A stretch of DNA of 6,668 nt from Candidatus Krumholzibacteriia bacterium (GCA_030643455.1 DAOWLV010000184.1:1-6668); one strand, 5' to 3'. Positions 1-6,668 are shown, numbered from the stretch's first letter. Numbers and translations are program-made. The notes: a model not told the origin generated them from the letters alone.

Positions 1-2
1 GG

Positions 3-1172
3 GCCGGAGATCCTGTTGCCGGGAACCTGAACTTCGACTGGAACCGGATCTCCTCGGCCAATCGCAAGGTCTACCAGGGCGATCTGAACCTGGGCTGGAA
101 GGTGGGCAAGGGCAAGCACCTGAAGGCGAACTGGCGTTACCAGATCATCGACCGACCGGCCATGGCCCAGAGCCAGACAACCTACATTTTCGATGAAAAC
201 AATCCGGGTGCCCGCCAAGAGGTGACATCTACCGCCTTCGAGAACAAGACCACGGTCAACCGGATCAAGCTACGCTTCGATTCACGTCTGGGCATGAAGG
301 GGAACTACAACCTGACCTACACCTTCACGAATGTGGACATGCCGTTCATGAACCCCACGGCCATGTGCGAAGGAAGCCTGGACGGAGTCGACAGCGCCCA
401 CGGGCCGGACGGGCGCATGTATTATTTCCAGCGCCAGCGTTTCGGCAACGGCACAAACCAGGCCACCCAGGCCCACAAGGTGACCGGTCGGGGATCCTAC
501 CAGATCTCGCCGCGCACCTCGGTCAACGCGTTCGTGACCTGGGCCCAGGACAAGAACGACGAGATGAACATCTACGAGTACAACCGGGACCTGCTGACCC
601 CCGGTCTGAACCTGTGGACCGCCCCGTCGGACAATCTCCTGTTCACCATCGGCTGGACCTACAGCATGGTCGAATCGAATGCGAATCTATGCGTTCCGAT
701 ATTCGATGGCTGAGCGGGCCACATTGAAGGCTCCGGTTCGGAGCTTGAATATTTTGGTTCGACCCGCTCCCAGTCCGACTATACGACTGAAAGCAACGTA
801 TTTTTCCTGAACCTGAACCTGACCGCCACGGATAAGCTCAACTTCTTCCTGGAAAGTGTCTACTCCATGTCCACGGGCAGTTTCAGCTCTTTCACAGGAC
901 TGACTCCCCAAGGCATCGATCCCAGCTTCCCGATCAGCCCCGAGAATCCAGCCAGCGTTGCCGACTATGACTTTTCGTCGATCAACGAATACAGTGATCT
1001 CGACTACAGTCAGCTCGAGGGTACTTTGGGCGTGAACTACAAGCTGGACAAAAAAGCCACGGTCTACGGTTCGGTCAACCTGATGGATCTTCAGGATGAC
1101 CAGGCCTACGTCTACGGCGACATGACCGGTATGTTGGTGACCTACGCCCTGGGAATGACCGTCGGTTTCTGA
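3..1172 (+). CDS. Outer-membrane beta-barrel (porin-like) protein, 3' part, with one in-frame TGA
   Basis: The frame is open from position 3 to a TGA stop at 1170-1172, giving 389 visible codons; the start and signal peptide lie upstream of the window. The protein shows alternating polar/hydrophobic strands joined by Asn/Asp/Gly-rich loops (for example LKANWRYQII, NLLFTIGWTYSMV, VFFLNLNLTATDKLNFFLESV, in which only short parts are strand). It ends in TVGF; a C-terminal aromatic residue is the usual recognition signal for Bam-mediated outer-membrane insertion. Codon 237 (711-713) is TGA. Reading continues in the same frame for 152 more residues of equally barrel-like sequence. Stopping at 711 would remove the final strands, and the distal part has no signal peptide or convincing ribosome site of its own. 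The TGA is therefore either recoded, a nonsense mutation making this a pseudogene, or a base error. The protein resembles large cytochrome-associated barrels (MtrB/Omb style), but I cannot assign a family. It converges on the pst operon and is not part of it. Confidence 0.75.
711..713 (+). other. In-frame TGA codon, candidate selenocysteine site
   Basis: This is the only stop in an otherwise open frame from 3 to 1169. The residues around it read LCVPIFDG-X-AGHIEGSG, so X lies seven residues after a Cys, in what looks like a long surface loop between two strands. Both flanks have the same barrel character and the same frame, so no net frameshift is needed to explain it. TGA is one base away from Cys, Trp, Arg, Gly and Ser codons. 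Whether homologues carry Cys here, which would favour selenocysteine, cannot be told from this window. Confidence refers to recoding rather than to the existence of the codon. Confidence 0.4.
714..767 (+). promoter_or_regulatory. Candidate bacterial SECIS stem-loop downstream of the TGA
   Basis: The core hairpin spans 728-746. GCTCCG (730-735) pairs with CGGAGC (739-744), extended by G729-T745 and A728-T746. The apex is GTT, or GGTTC if the last G-C pair opens. ATT 723-725 can pair with AAT 748-750 across a small internal loop. GCGGG 714-718, immediately after the TGA, can pair with CCCGC 763-767 and close the structure. Known bacterial SECIS elements are hairpins inside the coding region just after the UGA, with a G near the start of the apical loop about 16-37 nt downstream; E. 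coli fdhF has a GGUC-type apex. Here the apical G bases sit at 735-736, about 22 nt after the TGA. I inspected the pairing by eye only. A GC-rich coding region can form such a hairpin by chance. Confidence 0.4.
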
Positions 1173-1207
1173 GATGGAACCGACTATTCCAAGATTGAAG
1201 AAACGCC

Positions 1208-1233
1208 AGAGGGGGGCCGCAAGGTCCCCCTCT
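1208..1233. terminator. Bidirectional terminator hairpin between the convergent porin gene and pstB
   Basis: A near-perfect inverted repeat: 1208-1218 pairs with 1223-1233 through 11 base pairs (one G-T wobble) around a GCAA tetraloop of the GNRA type. It lies 35 bp after the porin stop and about 30 bp after the pstB stop, in the only sizeable non-coding gap. The following T-run is weak on the plus strand (TTCCTCTATT). On the minus strand the stem is followed by GGCGTTTCTTC, so the intrinsic signal is moderate in both directions. The rest of the gap (1173-1262) shows nothing else. Confidence 0.75.
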
Positions 1234-1262
1234 TCCTCTATTCCCCGGAATGCAGAAGCACC

Positions 1263-2114
1263 TCAACCGAAACGGCCCGTAATATAATCCTCGGTTTCCT
1301 TCAGGAGAGGGTTTGTGAACAACCTGGCGGTCGGTCCGTATTCCACGACCTGCCCCAGATACATGAACGCCGTGAAATCGCTGACCCGGCTGGCCTGCTG
1401 CATGTTGTGGGTGACCATCAGCACCGTATAATCCCCGCGCAGGCGCAGAATGAGTTCCTCCACGCGGGAAGTGGCGATGGGATCCAGCGCACTGCAGGGT
1501 TCGTCCATCAGCAGCACTTCGGGTTCCGCGGCGATGGCACGGGCGATACAAAGACGCTGCTGCTGTCCCCCGGACATGCTGAGCCCGCTTTCATCCAGGC
1601 GATCCTTGACCTCGTCCCACAGGGCGGCACCCCGGAGGGCTTTTTCACAGACTTCGTCCAACACCGCCCGGTTGCGTTCACCGTTGATCTTAAGGGCGTA
1701 GACCACGTTTTCCCGGATGCTCATGGGGAAGGGGTTCGACTTCTGGAACACCATTCCCATACGGCGGCGTAGTTCGATCACGTCGACACTTTTCCCATAG
1801 ATGCTGTCCGGGCCGAGCTTCATGTCACCACTGATCGAAACCGTTTCGATGAGATCGTTCATCCTGTTCACCGACCGCAACAAGGTGCTTTTGCCACAGC
1901 CAGAAGGGCCGATCAAGGCGGTGACCTTTCCCTGTGGAATTGACATGGAAACATCGAATATGGCCTGTGTTTCCCCGTACCACAGGTTGAATCCCTGCAC
2001 GTCGAGCACCGCCTCTTCGTGGGCAAGCTCGGGATGGATGGTGGTGGAAACAACCTCGCCGCGGGCAATTCGGGTCAGGCGATCTCCTGCGGTCCGGCTT
2101 TCGATTGTCGGCAT
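1263..2114 (-). CDS. pstB: Phosphate ABC transporter ATP-binding protein PstB
   Basis: PstB is the cytoplasmic ATPase that powers phosphate import through PstC and PstA. The 283-residue protein has every ABC landmark: Walker A GPSGCGKST at 69-77, Q-loop within VFQKSNPFP at 122-130, signature SMSGGQQQR at 179-187 (usually SLSGGQQQR, so Met replaces Leu), Walker B VLLMDEP at 200-206, D-loop SALD at 208-211 and switch His236 in THNMQQ. The MDEPCSALDPIAT stretch and the QKSNPFP Q-loop are typical of PstB rather than of ABC ATPases in general. A roughly 35-residue N-terminal extension precedes the conserved VLDVQGFNLWYG core, which is common in longer PstB forms. The ATG at 2114-2112 follows AGAGGA (2124-2119) by four bases and lies 10 bp after the pstA stop, so the two genes are co-transcribed. 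It is the last gene of the operon; no phoU follows. Confidence 0.97.
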   Translation of the reverse strand: MPTIESRTAGDRLTRIARGEVVSTTIHPELAHEEAVLDVQGFNLWYGETQAIFDVSMSIPQGKVTALIGPSGCGKSTLLRSVNRMNDLIETVSISGDMKLGPDSIYGKSVDVIELRRRMGMVFQKSNPFPMSIRENVVYALKINGERNRAVLDEVCEKALRGAALWDEVKDRLDESGLSMSGGQQQRLCIARAIAAEPEVLLMDEPCSALDPIATSRVEELILRLRGDYTVLMVTHNMQQASRVSDFTAFMYLGQVVEYGPTARLFTNPLLKETEDYITGRFG

Positions 2115-2118
2115 GACA

Positions 2119-2124
2119 TCCTCT
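2119..2124 (-). promoter_or_regulatory. Shine-Dalgarno site of pstB
   Basis: AGAGGA on the minus strand, directly after the pstA TAG (2127-2125) and four bases before the pstB ATG. It is the clearest ribosome-binding site in the operon and fixes the pstB start. Confidence 0.7.
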
Positions 2125-3651
2125 CTAGAATTTGGATCCGCTGTATCTGCGCGCCATTCGTGAACGCAGCCAGATCGCGGCGGTGTTCAGGAGCAAAATG
2201 ATGCCCATCAGAACCATCGTGGTGGTGAAGACCATGGGTTTGGCCGCCTCGGAATTCTGGCTCTGGAATCCCAGGTCATAGATGTGGAAACCCAGGTGCA
2301 TGAAGCTGCGTTCGGGATGGAAAAAGGGGAAATGCTGGTCCAGGGGCAGGTCCGGGGCCAGCTTCACCGCGCCGACCAGCATCAACGGGGCAACCTCCCC
2401 CGCGCCTCTGGCCATGGCCAGGATGGCGCCCGTCATCACGCCCGGAAGGGCGCGTGGGAGGACCACCCGGGCGATGGTCTGCCATTTGGTGGCGCCGCAG
2501 GCAAAAGACCCCTCGCGCATGGAGGTGGGCACGGCGGCCAGAGCTTCTTCGGTCGCCACGATCACCACCGGCAGGGTCAGCAGGGCCAACGTGAGCGAGG
2601 CCCATATGATGCCCCCGGTGCCGAAGGTCGGATTGGGGAGTTTGTCCACGAAGAAGATGGCGTCGATGCTCCCGCCGACGATGTAACTGAAAAATCCGAG
2701 CCCGAACACCCCGAAAACGATGCTGGGCACTCCGGCCAGGTTGTTGATGGAAATCCTGACCATGCTGGTCAGCCAGCCCTGGCGGGCGTATTCCCTCAGG
2801 TAAAGGGCGGACATCACCCCGAAGGGCACAACCAGAAGCGTCATGCCCAGGGTCATGACCACGGTCCCGAAGATCGCGGGAAAGACCCCTCCCTCGCTGT
2901 TGGCCTCGCGGGGTTCGGCGGTCAGGAATTCCCGCCAGCGGTCCAGGTAAATCCCGATTTTCCGTCCCAGGCCCAGCTGGTTGGCAGGGTAGGCGCGCAC
3001 GATTTCGGCCAGGTCCAGATCCTTGGTTTCCCCCGAGGCCGTGTGCAACCTGATGGCATACCGGGAAGGTGGAATGTCCTGTCCTGAATGCTCATTGAAC
3101 AGCTTCCAGCTCTCTTCGGGACCGGTGGTCTGGATTTCCCCATCGATCAGGAAACCCACCGGAACCCCGTAGAAACGGCCCCAGGCCGTCCGCTCGAATA
3201 TCAGGGCCCACTTGGGTTTCTGGATTCCCTGGCTACCGAACCGGAAATCCTCTACCCACCGGAAATGTTCTCCCGTGAGTTCGAAATTTCCCGTGCGGAC
3301 GAGGCTCCGACGAAGCTTTCCTTCCCTGCGGGACAATTCCGCCTGTGCGGCGGAAATTTCTTCCTCACCGAGTGCAGCCACCGTTTCGGGCTGCGGCTCG
3401 AAGTCCTCGGACCGCGTGATCTCCCCCATGACGACAGACCCATCGAGAGTGACGATCTGGACAACCGGAGACGGCCAGAAGGTGACGCTGCCCTCGTAGA
3501 ACAGGTAACCGACCAGCGCGATCACCATCAACAATCCCATCACCAGGCCGAAACCCGTGAGCCAGACCATCGGTTCACCACGGGCAAGCAGTGAGGCGGC
3601 CTGAGGGGAGTAACTCCCGTTCGATTTTTGGCCGTTTTTCCTGGAAACCAT
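2125..3651 (-). CDS. pstA: Phosphate ABC transporter permease PstA, large form with periplasmic insertion
   Basis: PstA is one of the two inner-membrane channel subunits of the phosphate importer. From the ATG at 3651 it has 508 residues, against about 300 for E. coli PstA. The first membrane segment is at about 29-52. A hydrophilic, probably periplasmic insertion follows at about 53-255, including a charged helical or coiled-coil stretch near 95-118. The permease core comes next, with membrane segments near 259-285, 307-328, 347-367, 404-426 and 476-495. The EAA-type coupling loop that contacts PstB lies at 368-399 (EEALAAVPTSMREGSFACGA, then WQTIARVVLP), followed by ARGAGEVAPLMLVGA at 414-428, which is characteristic of PstA. 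The frame stays open upstream to 3978, but that stretch is out-of-frame pstC sequence. The start at 3651 shares one base with the pstC stop (TGATG), pointing to translational coupling. What the insertion does cannot be told from sequence. Confidence 0.95.
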   Translation of the reverse strand: MVSRKNGQKSNGSYSPQAASLLARGEPMVWLTGFGLVMGLLMVIALVGYLFYEGSVTFWPSPVVQIVTLDGSVVMGEITRSEDFEPQPETVAALGEEEISAAQAELSRREGKLRRSLVRTGNFELTGEHFRWVEDFRFGSQGIQKPKWALIFERTAWGRFYGVPVGFLIDGEIQTTGPEESWKLFNEHSGQDIPPSRYAIRLHTASGETKDLDLAEIVRAYPANQLGLGRKIGIYLDRWREFLTAEPREANSEGGVFPAIFGTVVMTLGMTLLVVPFGVMSALYLREYARQGWLTSMVRISINNLAGVPSIVFGVFGLGFFSYIVGGSIDAIFFVDKLPNPTFGTGGIIWASLTLALLTLPVVIVATEEALAAVPTSMREGSFACGATKWQTIARVVLPRALPGVMTGAILAMARGAGEVAPLMLVGAVKLAPDLPLDQHFPFFHPERSFMHLGFHIYDLGFQSQNSEAAKPMVFTTTMVLMGIILLLNTAAIWLRSRMARRYSGSKF

Positions 3652-3653
3652 CA
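3649..3653 (-). other. TGATG stop-start overlap coupling pstC to pstA
   Basis: On the minus strand the pstC stop TGA (3653-3651) and the pstA ATG (3651-3649) share one base. The nearest purine-rich site, AGGAG at 3674-3670, lies 18 bases before the ATG, too far for efficient independent initiation. Re-initiation by ribosomes finishing pstC is therefore the likely way pstA is translated, which would keep the two permeases in similar amounts. Confidence 0.75.
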
Positions 3654-6251
3654 CAGCCGGCTCGTCTTTCTCCTGAAGTGCAGGCGAACCCCTTCGGCGA
3701 CGGTGTTCAGGATGAAGGTCATCACGAACAGGGTCAGGGCGGCCAGGAACAGGGTCCGGTAATGCGTGCTGTTCTGCACGGCCTCCGGAAGCTCCACCGC
3801 GAGATTGGCTGACAGGGTTCGAAAACCGTTGAAGATATTCATTTCCATGATGGGCGTGTTGCCTGCTGCCATCAGCACGATCATGGTTTCCCCCACAGCC
3901 CGGCCCAGGCCGATCATGGCAGCGGAAAACAACCCACTCATGGCCGGGGGTATGACCACCAGGATCGCCGTCTGCCAAGGTGTCGCGCCGGCGCCCAGGG
4001 AGGCGGCCCGGAGATGGTCAGGCACCGAAGTCAGGGCATCCTCACTGATGGTGTAGATCAGGGGAATGATGGCAAACCCCATGGCGATGCCGACCACCAG
4101 GGCATTGCGTTGGACGTAGGTTCCGAACACCGATCCGCGCGGATCCCAGCCGGACGATTCCAGCATCCAACCCAGGAAAAACGCAATGGCGATCGCCAGG
4201 ACCGTGGACGCCAGGAACCGTCCCAGATCCAGCAGGGCCAACGATGTCCGGCCCCAGTTCGCGTCCCGATTCCTGACGAATCCCTGACCGTAACGACCGT
4301 TGAACCAGCTGACAAACAATCCGCAGGGCACCAGCAGAAGAACAACCCAACCGCTGATGCCGGATCCCATCCTGCCATCGAGCCAGCCCTTGAAGTTGCC
4401 AGCGAATCCGATGGTCTCCACCAACGGGCCGAACTGCCAGCCGACCCAGGCGCCGACAATCAGGGTACCCAGCACCGCGAACGGGCGATATGAATCCAAC
4501 CGGGCCGCCATTTCCCGGGGCAGAAGCTGCCAGAGATGCGCGCCCAGCAGCACACAGAATGGGCTCAACAGGATCACCGCCAGGATTTCGACGGCGACCC
4601 TTTCGACTATAGGCGCCATGACCAGGGCAGCCAGAAAACCAAGGACGACGCTCGGAAGGCTGGCCATGATCTCGATCACCGGCTTGACCCTGGAACGGGT
4701 TTTCTTGTCCAGGAATTCGCTGGTATAGATGGCCGCCAGAACAGCCAGAGGCAGACCGAACAGCAGGGAATAGAAGGTGGCCTTGAGAGTGCCGAAGATC
4801 AGGGGCATCAGGCTCATTTTGGGTTCGAAACTGTCCGACGCGGCGGAGGATTGCCAGACGTAGGCCGGTCCGGGATATCCCTCGTACCAGACGGGCCTGA
4901 ACAGGAGCCCGGGACTGATGTCGGCATGCGGCGCGTCCAGACGCCAGAGGGCGCTGCCTTCACTGCCGGTGGCCGTGACCATATCCTCGCGGGGAGCGAG
5001 AGTCACCTGGAGCACCGTGCCGGCGGCCAACCTGACCTCCCCCAGTTTGCGACCGCTGGTGACATGGAAAACCTTCACCGACCCGTCGGCGTAACCGGCT
5101 GCCAGCATCCGTGAGCGGTACGAGGCGCCCAGAGCGGTCACCGCCGAACCTCCCGGCTCCAGATGGTGGGCGGGCTCCATCCTGGCAGGATCTCCACCGG
5201 TGCCCCTTATCGCGAACCAGACAGTCACCCCTCCGTCGCTGTCGCCCACCACAAGAGAAACCTTGCCGGTCAGGAAGGTCAGACTGGTCACCATGGAACC
5301 GGTTTCCGGCGTCAGGTCCACTGTACCGGCCACCGCGAATTTCGACCCTGTCTTCTGGAGCAACAGCGAGGTTCCGTCCCGGGTGATCAACAGGGCCAGA
5401 TCCCCGGTGTCGTTGAGCATGAGGTTTTCGAAAGGCCCCTCGGTTCGGCTCAGGTCCAGCTCCCCACCCCGGCTGCGTACCCTGACCTTCCCCGTGAGCA
5501 TGTTGGTTTTCAGGGTGAGCTGCCGATAATGGAAGATGCCGCTGCTGTCCAGGGCAGCCAGGGCAAATCCCGAAGATGTGCGGGATAAATCGAGCAGGTG
5601 GATGGGCGAACTGCCAAGGGTAAGGACATCTTCCCGGGTGAAGGTCAGGACCTGGAAGCGGAGTTGGTTTTCGGGAGTCCGCTCGAGAGACCCGTTCTTC
5701 CAGGGGCGGCGAGCACCGATTTCCAGGTCGTGGTATTTCTCAGGGAGGTCCTGGTCAGCCATGAATTCGGTGATGAAGACAACTTCGGCAAGCATGACGG
5801 ACCCGTCGGAAAACCCGAAGGCACACTTTCCTTCAGGTCCGGCGAAGGCCCAACTCGTGGGCAATCTGCCTTCGTCGACAGGAATCCGGTCCAGGATATT
5901 TCCCGTGTCCAGATCCTGGACCAGAAAAAATCCCTCCGACATGAGATTCCAGGACATGCTGCCGTAATTGTCGATGGCCTGGGCCAGGATCGAGACCCGG
6001 GATCCGGATTCGGCCTCGGCCACCACCGGCAGGTCCCGCCCTTCCCCCATTCTGGTTGGAAGCAGCAGTGGCAGGACCACCCAGACCAGGAAAAGTCCCA
6101 CCATGGAAACTGCGACGATGCCGCCGATGCCGCTGAGCGTGATCAACCGCCGGGCAAATACGTCCTGGAGCAGGACGCTCTTGCGGGGCTTCCTGCTCCA
6201 GGACCTACCGGTAACGGTCCGGCGTTCTTCCGTTTCAGAGTTTGATTTCAT
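3651..6251 (-). CDS. pstC: Phosphate ABC transporter permease PstC, giant form with WD40-like periplasmic domain
   Basis: PstC is the partner channel subunit to PstA. It has 866 residues, against about 320 for E. coli PstC. The N-terminus is basic and cytoplasmic, with a membrane segment at about 38-62. A roughly 420-residue domain follows at about 63-480, placed in the periplasm by family topology. It contains repeats ending in D/SDGSV-x3-aromatic patterns: SDGSVMLAEV (148-157), DSDGGVTVWF (337-346), YADGSVKVFHVTSG (387-400) and GSEGSALWRL (429-438), with weaker units near 100-125, 195-250 and 275-300. This fits a seven- or eight-bladed WD40-type propeller. The permease core resumes at about 484. 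The EAA-type loop is at 738-768 (EDALTSVPDHLRAASLGAGA, then WQTAILVVIP), followed by GLGRAVGETMIVLMAAGNTP at 781-800, a strong PstC hallmark. Residues about 575-705 are an additional insertion with hydrophobic segments near 590-610, 633-650 and 671-697. The ATG at 6251 lies 14 bp after pstS and has no clear Shine-Dalgarno site. Confidence 0.95.
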   Translation of the reverse strand: MKSNSETEERRTVTGRSWSRKPRKSVLLQDVFARRLITLSGIGGIVAVSMVGLFLVWVVLPLLLPTRMGEGRDLPVVAEAESGSRVSILAQAIDNYGSMSWNLMSEGFFLVQDLDTGNILDRIPVDEGRLPTSWAFAGPEGKCAFGFSDGSVMLAEVVFITEFMADQDLPEKYHDLEIGARRPWKNGSLERTPENQLRFQVLTFTREDVLTLGSSPIHLLDLSRTSSGFALAALDSSGIFHYRQLTLKTNMLTGKVRVRSRGGELDLSRTEGPFENLMLNDTGDLALLITRDGTSLLLQKTGSKFAVAGTVDLTPETGSMVTSLTFLTGKVSLVVGDSDGGVTVWFAIRGTGGDPARMEPAHHLEPGGSAVTALGASYRSRMLAAGYADGSVKVFHVTSGRKLGEVRLAAGTVLQVTLAPREDMVTATGSEGSALWRLDAPHADISPGLLFRPVWYEGYPGPAYVWQSSAASDSFEPKMSLMPLIFGTLKATFYSLLFGLPLAVLAAIYTSEFLDKKTRSRVKPVIEIMASLPSVVLGFLAALVMAPIVERVAVEILAVILLSPFCVLLGAHLWQLLPREMAARLDSYRPFAVLGTLIVGAWVGWQFGPLVETIGFAGNFKGWLDGRMGSGISGWVVLLLVPCGLFVSWFNGRYGQGFVRNRDANWGRTSLALLDLGRFLASTVLAIAIAFFLGWMLESSGWDPRGSVFGTYVQRNALVVGIAMGFAIIPLIYTISEDALTSVPDHLRAASLGAGATPWQTAILVVIPPAMSGLFSAAMIGLGRAVGETMIVLMAAGNTPIMEMNIFNGFRTLSANLAVELPEAVQNSTHYRTLFLAALTLFVMTFILNTVAEGVRLHFRRKTSRL

Positions 6252-6265
6252 TTCAGTAATACAGG

Positions 6266-6668
6266 CTAAAAGACGGGTTCAATTCCGACGGCCTGGAGTT
6301 CTTCCCTGGCCACGGTGGCCGGCACGGGGAGGTACCCGTCCTTGACCACGACTTCCTGGCCCTGCTTGCTGAATATGAAACGGACGAACTCCCTGCGCAG
6401 GTCATCCAGTTGACTGCCGGGTTTGAAATTGACCGACAGGTAGAGGAACCGGGCCAGGGGATAATCGCCGGAATAGGCATTGTCCGGCTCGACGGCAATG
6501 TATTCGACATCCTCACCGGTGTCGGCGGACAGGGGCACCGCGCGCACGTCACTGGTCATGCAACCGATGCCGCTGTAGCCGATGCCGTACTTGTCGGTGG
6601 CCACGCCCTGAACCACGGAACTGCTGCCCGGCTGTTCCTTGACCTCGTCCTTGTAGTCGCCCTTGAAC
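6266..6668 (-). CDS. pstS: Phosphate-binding protein PstS, C-terminal part (5' end outside window)
   Basis: PstS is the periplasmic binding protein that delivers phosphate to PstC and PstA. About 133 C-terminal residues are visible; the frame runs off the right edge without a start, so the signal peptide and N-terminal lobe are missing. The visible part contains KEQPGSSSVVQGVATDKYGIG, in which PGSSSVVQGV is the conserved loop that contributes phosphate ligands in this family. Next come IGYSGIG, RAVPLS and a C-terminal region (AYSGDYPLARFLYLSVN) with the conserved YPLaRxLY pattern of PstS-like proteins, then FVRFIFSKQGQEVV and DGYLPVP near the end. The TAG stop is at 6268-6266, 14 bp before pstC. 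The GTG at 6616 is in frame but lies inside the conserved loop, so it is not a real start. The gene is presumably first in the operon, with its promoter and any PhoB site beyond the window. Confidence 0.93.
   Translation of the reverse strand, partial: FKGDYKDEVKEQPGSSSVVQGVATDKYGIGYSGIGCMTSDVRAVPLSADTGEDVEYIAVEPDNAYSGDYPLARFLYLSVNFKPGSQLDDLRREFVRFIFSKQGQEVVVKDGYLPVPATVAREELQAVGIEPVF

Noticed and set aside
102..713. A complete 203-residue gene starting at the GTG at 102
   Set aside because: The frame is open to the left edge with the same barrel-like sequence, so the gene begins upstream of the window.
867..1172. A separate 101-residue gene starting at the ATG at 867
   Set aside because: It is in the same frame as the upstream porin segment, the frame is open back to 714, and it has no signal peptide or ribosome site. 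It is the C-terminal part of the same barrel.
1075..1551. Minus-strand open frame covering the end of pstB, the terminator and the end of the porin gene
   Set aside because: It is out of frame with pstB, crosses the terminator hairpin, and has no protein-like features.
3652..3978. N-terminal extension of PstA to a start at 3978
   Set aside because: This stretch lies inside the strongly conserved 3' end of pstC in another frame, reads as Arg/His/Pro-rich nonsense, and the TGATG junction at 3653-3649 gives the natural start.
2284..6245. Long open frames on the plus strand opposite pstA and pstC (for example 2284-3087, 4536-5114, 5598-6245)
   Set aside because: These are low-complexity Gly/Arg/His/Gln-rich translations typical of the antisense of GC-rich genes. 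They have no recognisable domains and lie opposite confidently assigned permeases.
6266..6668. Search for a Pho box or operon promoter
   Set aside because: The visible right end is still inside pstS coding sequence, so the promoter region is outside the window.
1..6668. Mobile elements, CRISPR arrays, tRNA genes or tandem repeats
   Set aside because: Reading both strands gave no transposase or integrase fragments, no regularly spaced repeats and no cloverleaf-like structures. Nearly all bases are covered by five genes.

Overview
The window comes from a GC-rich Gram-negative bacterium. It carries an outer-membrane beta-barrel gene and a phosphate (Pst) ABC importer of the enlarged-permease type. 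These features suggest Pseudomonadota or Desulfobacterota, but no ribosomal or other phylogenetic marker is present, so this is inference only.

Layout: positions 3-1172 (+) hold the 3' part of an outer-membrane beta-barrel (porin-like) gene that enters from upstream. Its frame is open to the true C-terminus, which ends in a terminal Phe, except for one in-frame TGA at 711-713. A GC-rich hairpin with a GGUU-type apex lies about 22 nt after that TGA. This is the geometry expected of a bacterial SECIS element, so the TGA may encode selenocysteine. A plain nonsense mutation or a base-call error is the competing explanation. A strong stem-loop at 1208-1233 then serves as a shared terminator between two convergent transcription units.

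The minus strand carries a compact operon, read from right to left: pstS (6668 to 6266, 5' end missing), pstC (6251-3651), pstA (3651-2125) and pstB (2114-1263). PstS captures periplasmic phosphate, PstC and PstA form the membrane channel, and PstB supplies ATP hydrolysis. Both permeases are much larger than the E. coli type. PstC (866 aa) has a roughly 420-residue periplasmic domain with WD40-like repeats and a further insertion with extra hydrophobic segments. PstA (508 aa) has a roughly 200-residue periplasmic insertion. No phoU follows pstB in this window; the operon ends at the terminator facing the porin gene. The operon promoter, and any Pho box, would lie beyond the right edge.

There are no tRNA or rRNA genes, insertion sequences, CRISPR arrays or long repeats that I can support. 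No gap between genes exceeds about 90 bp.
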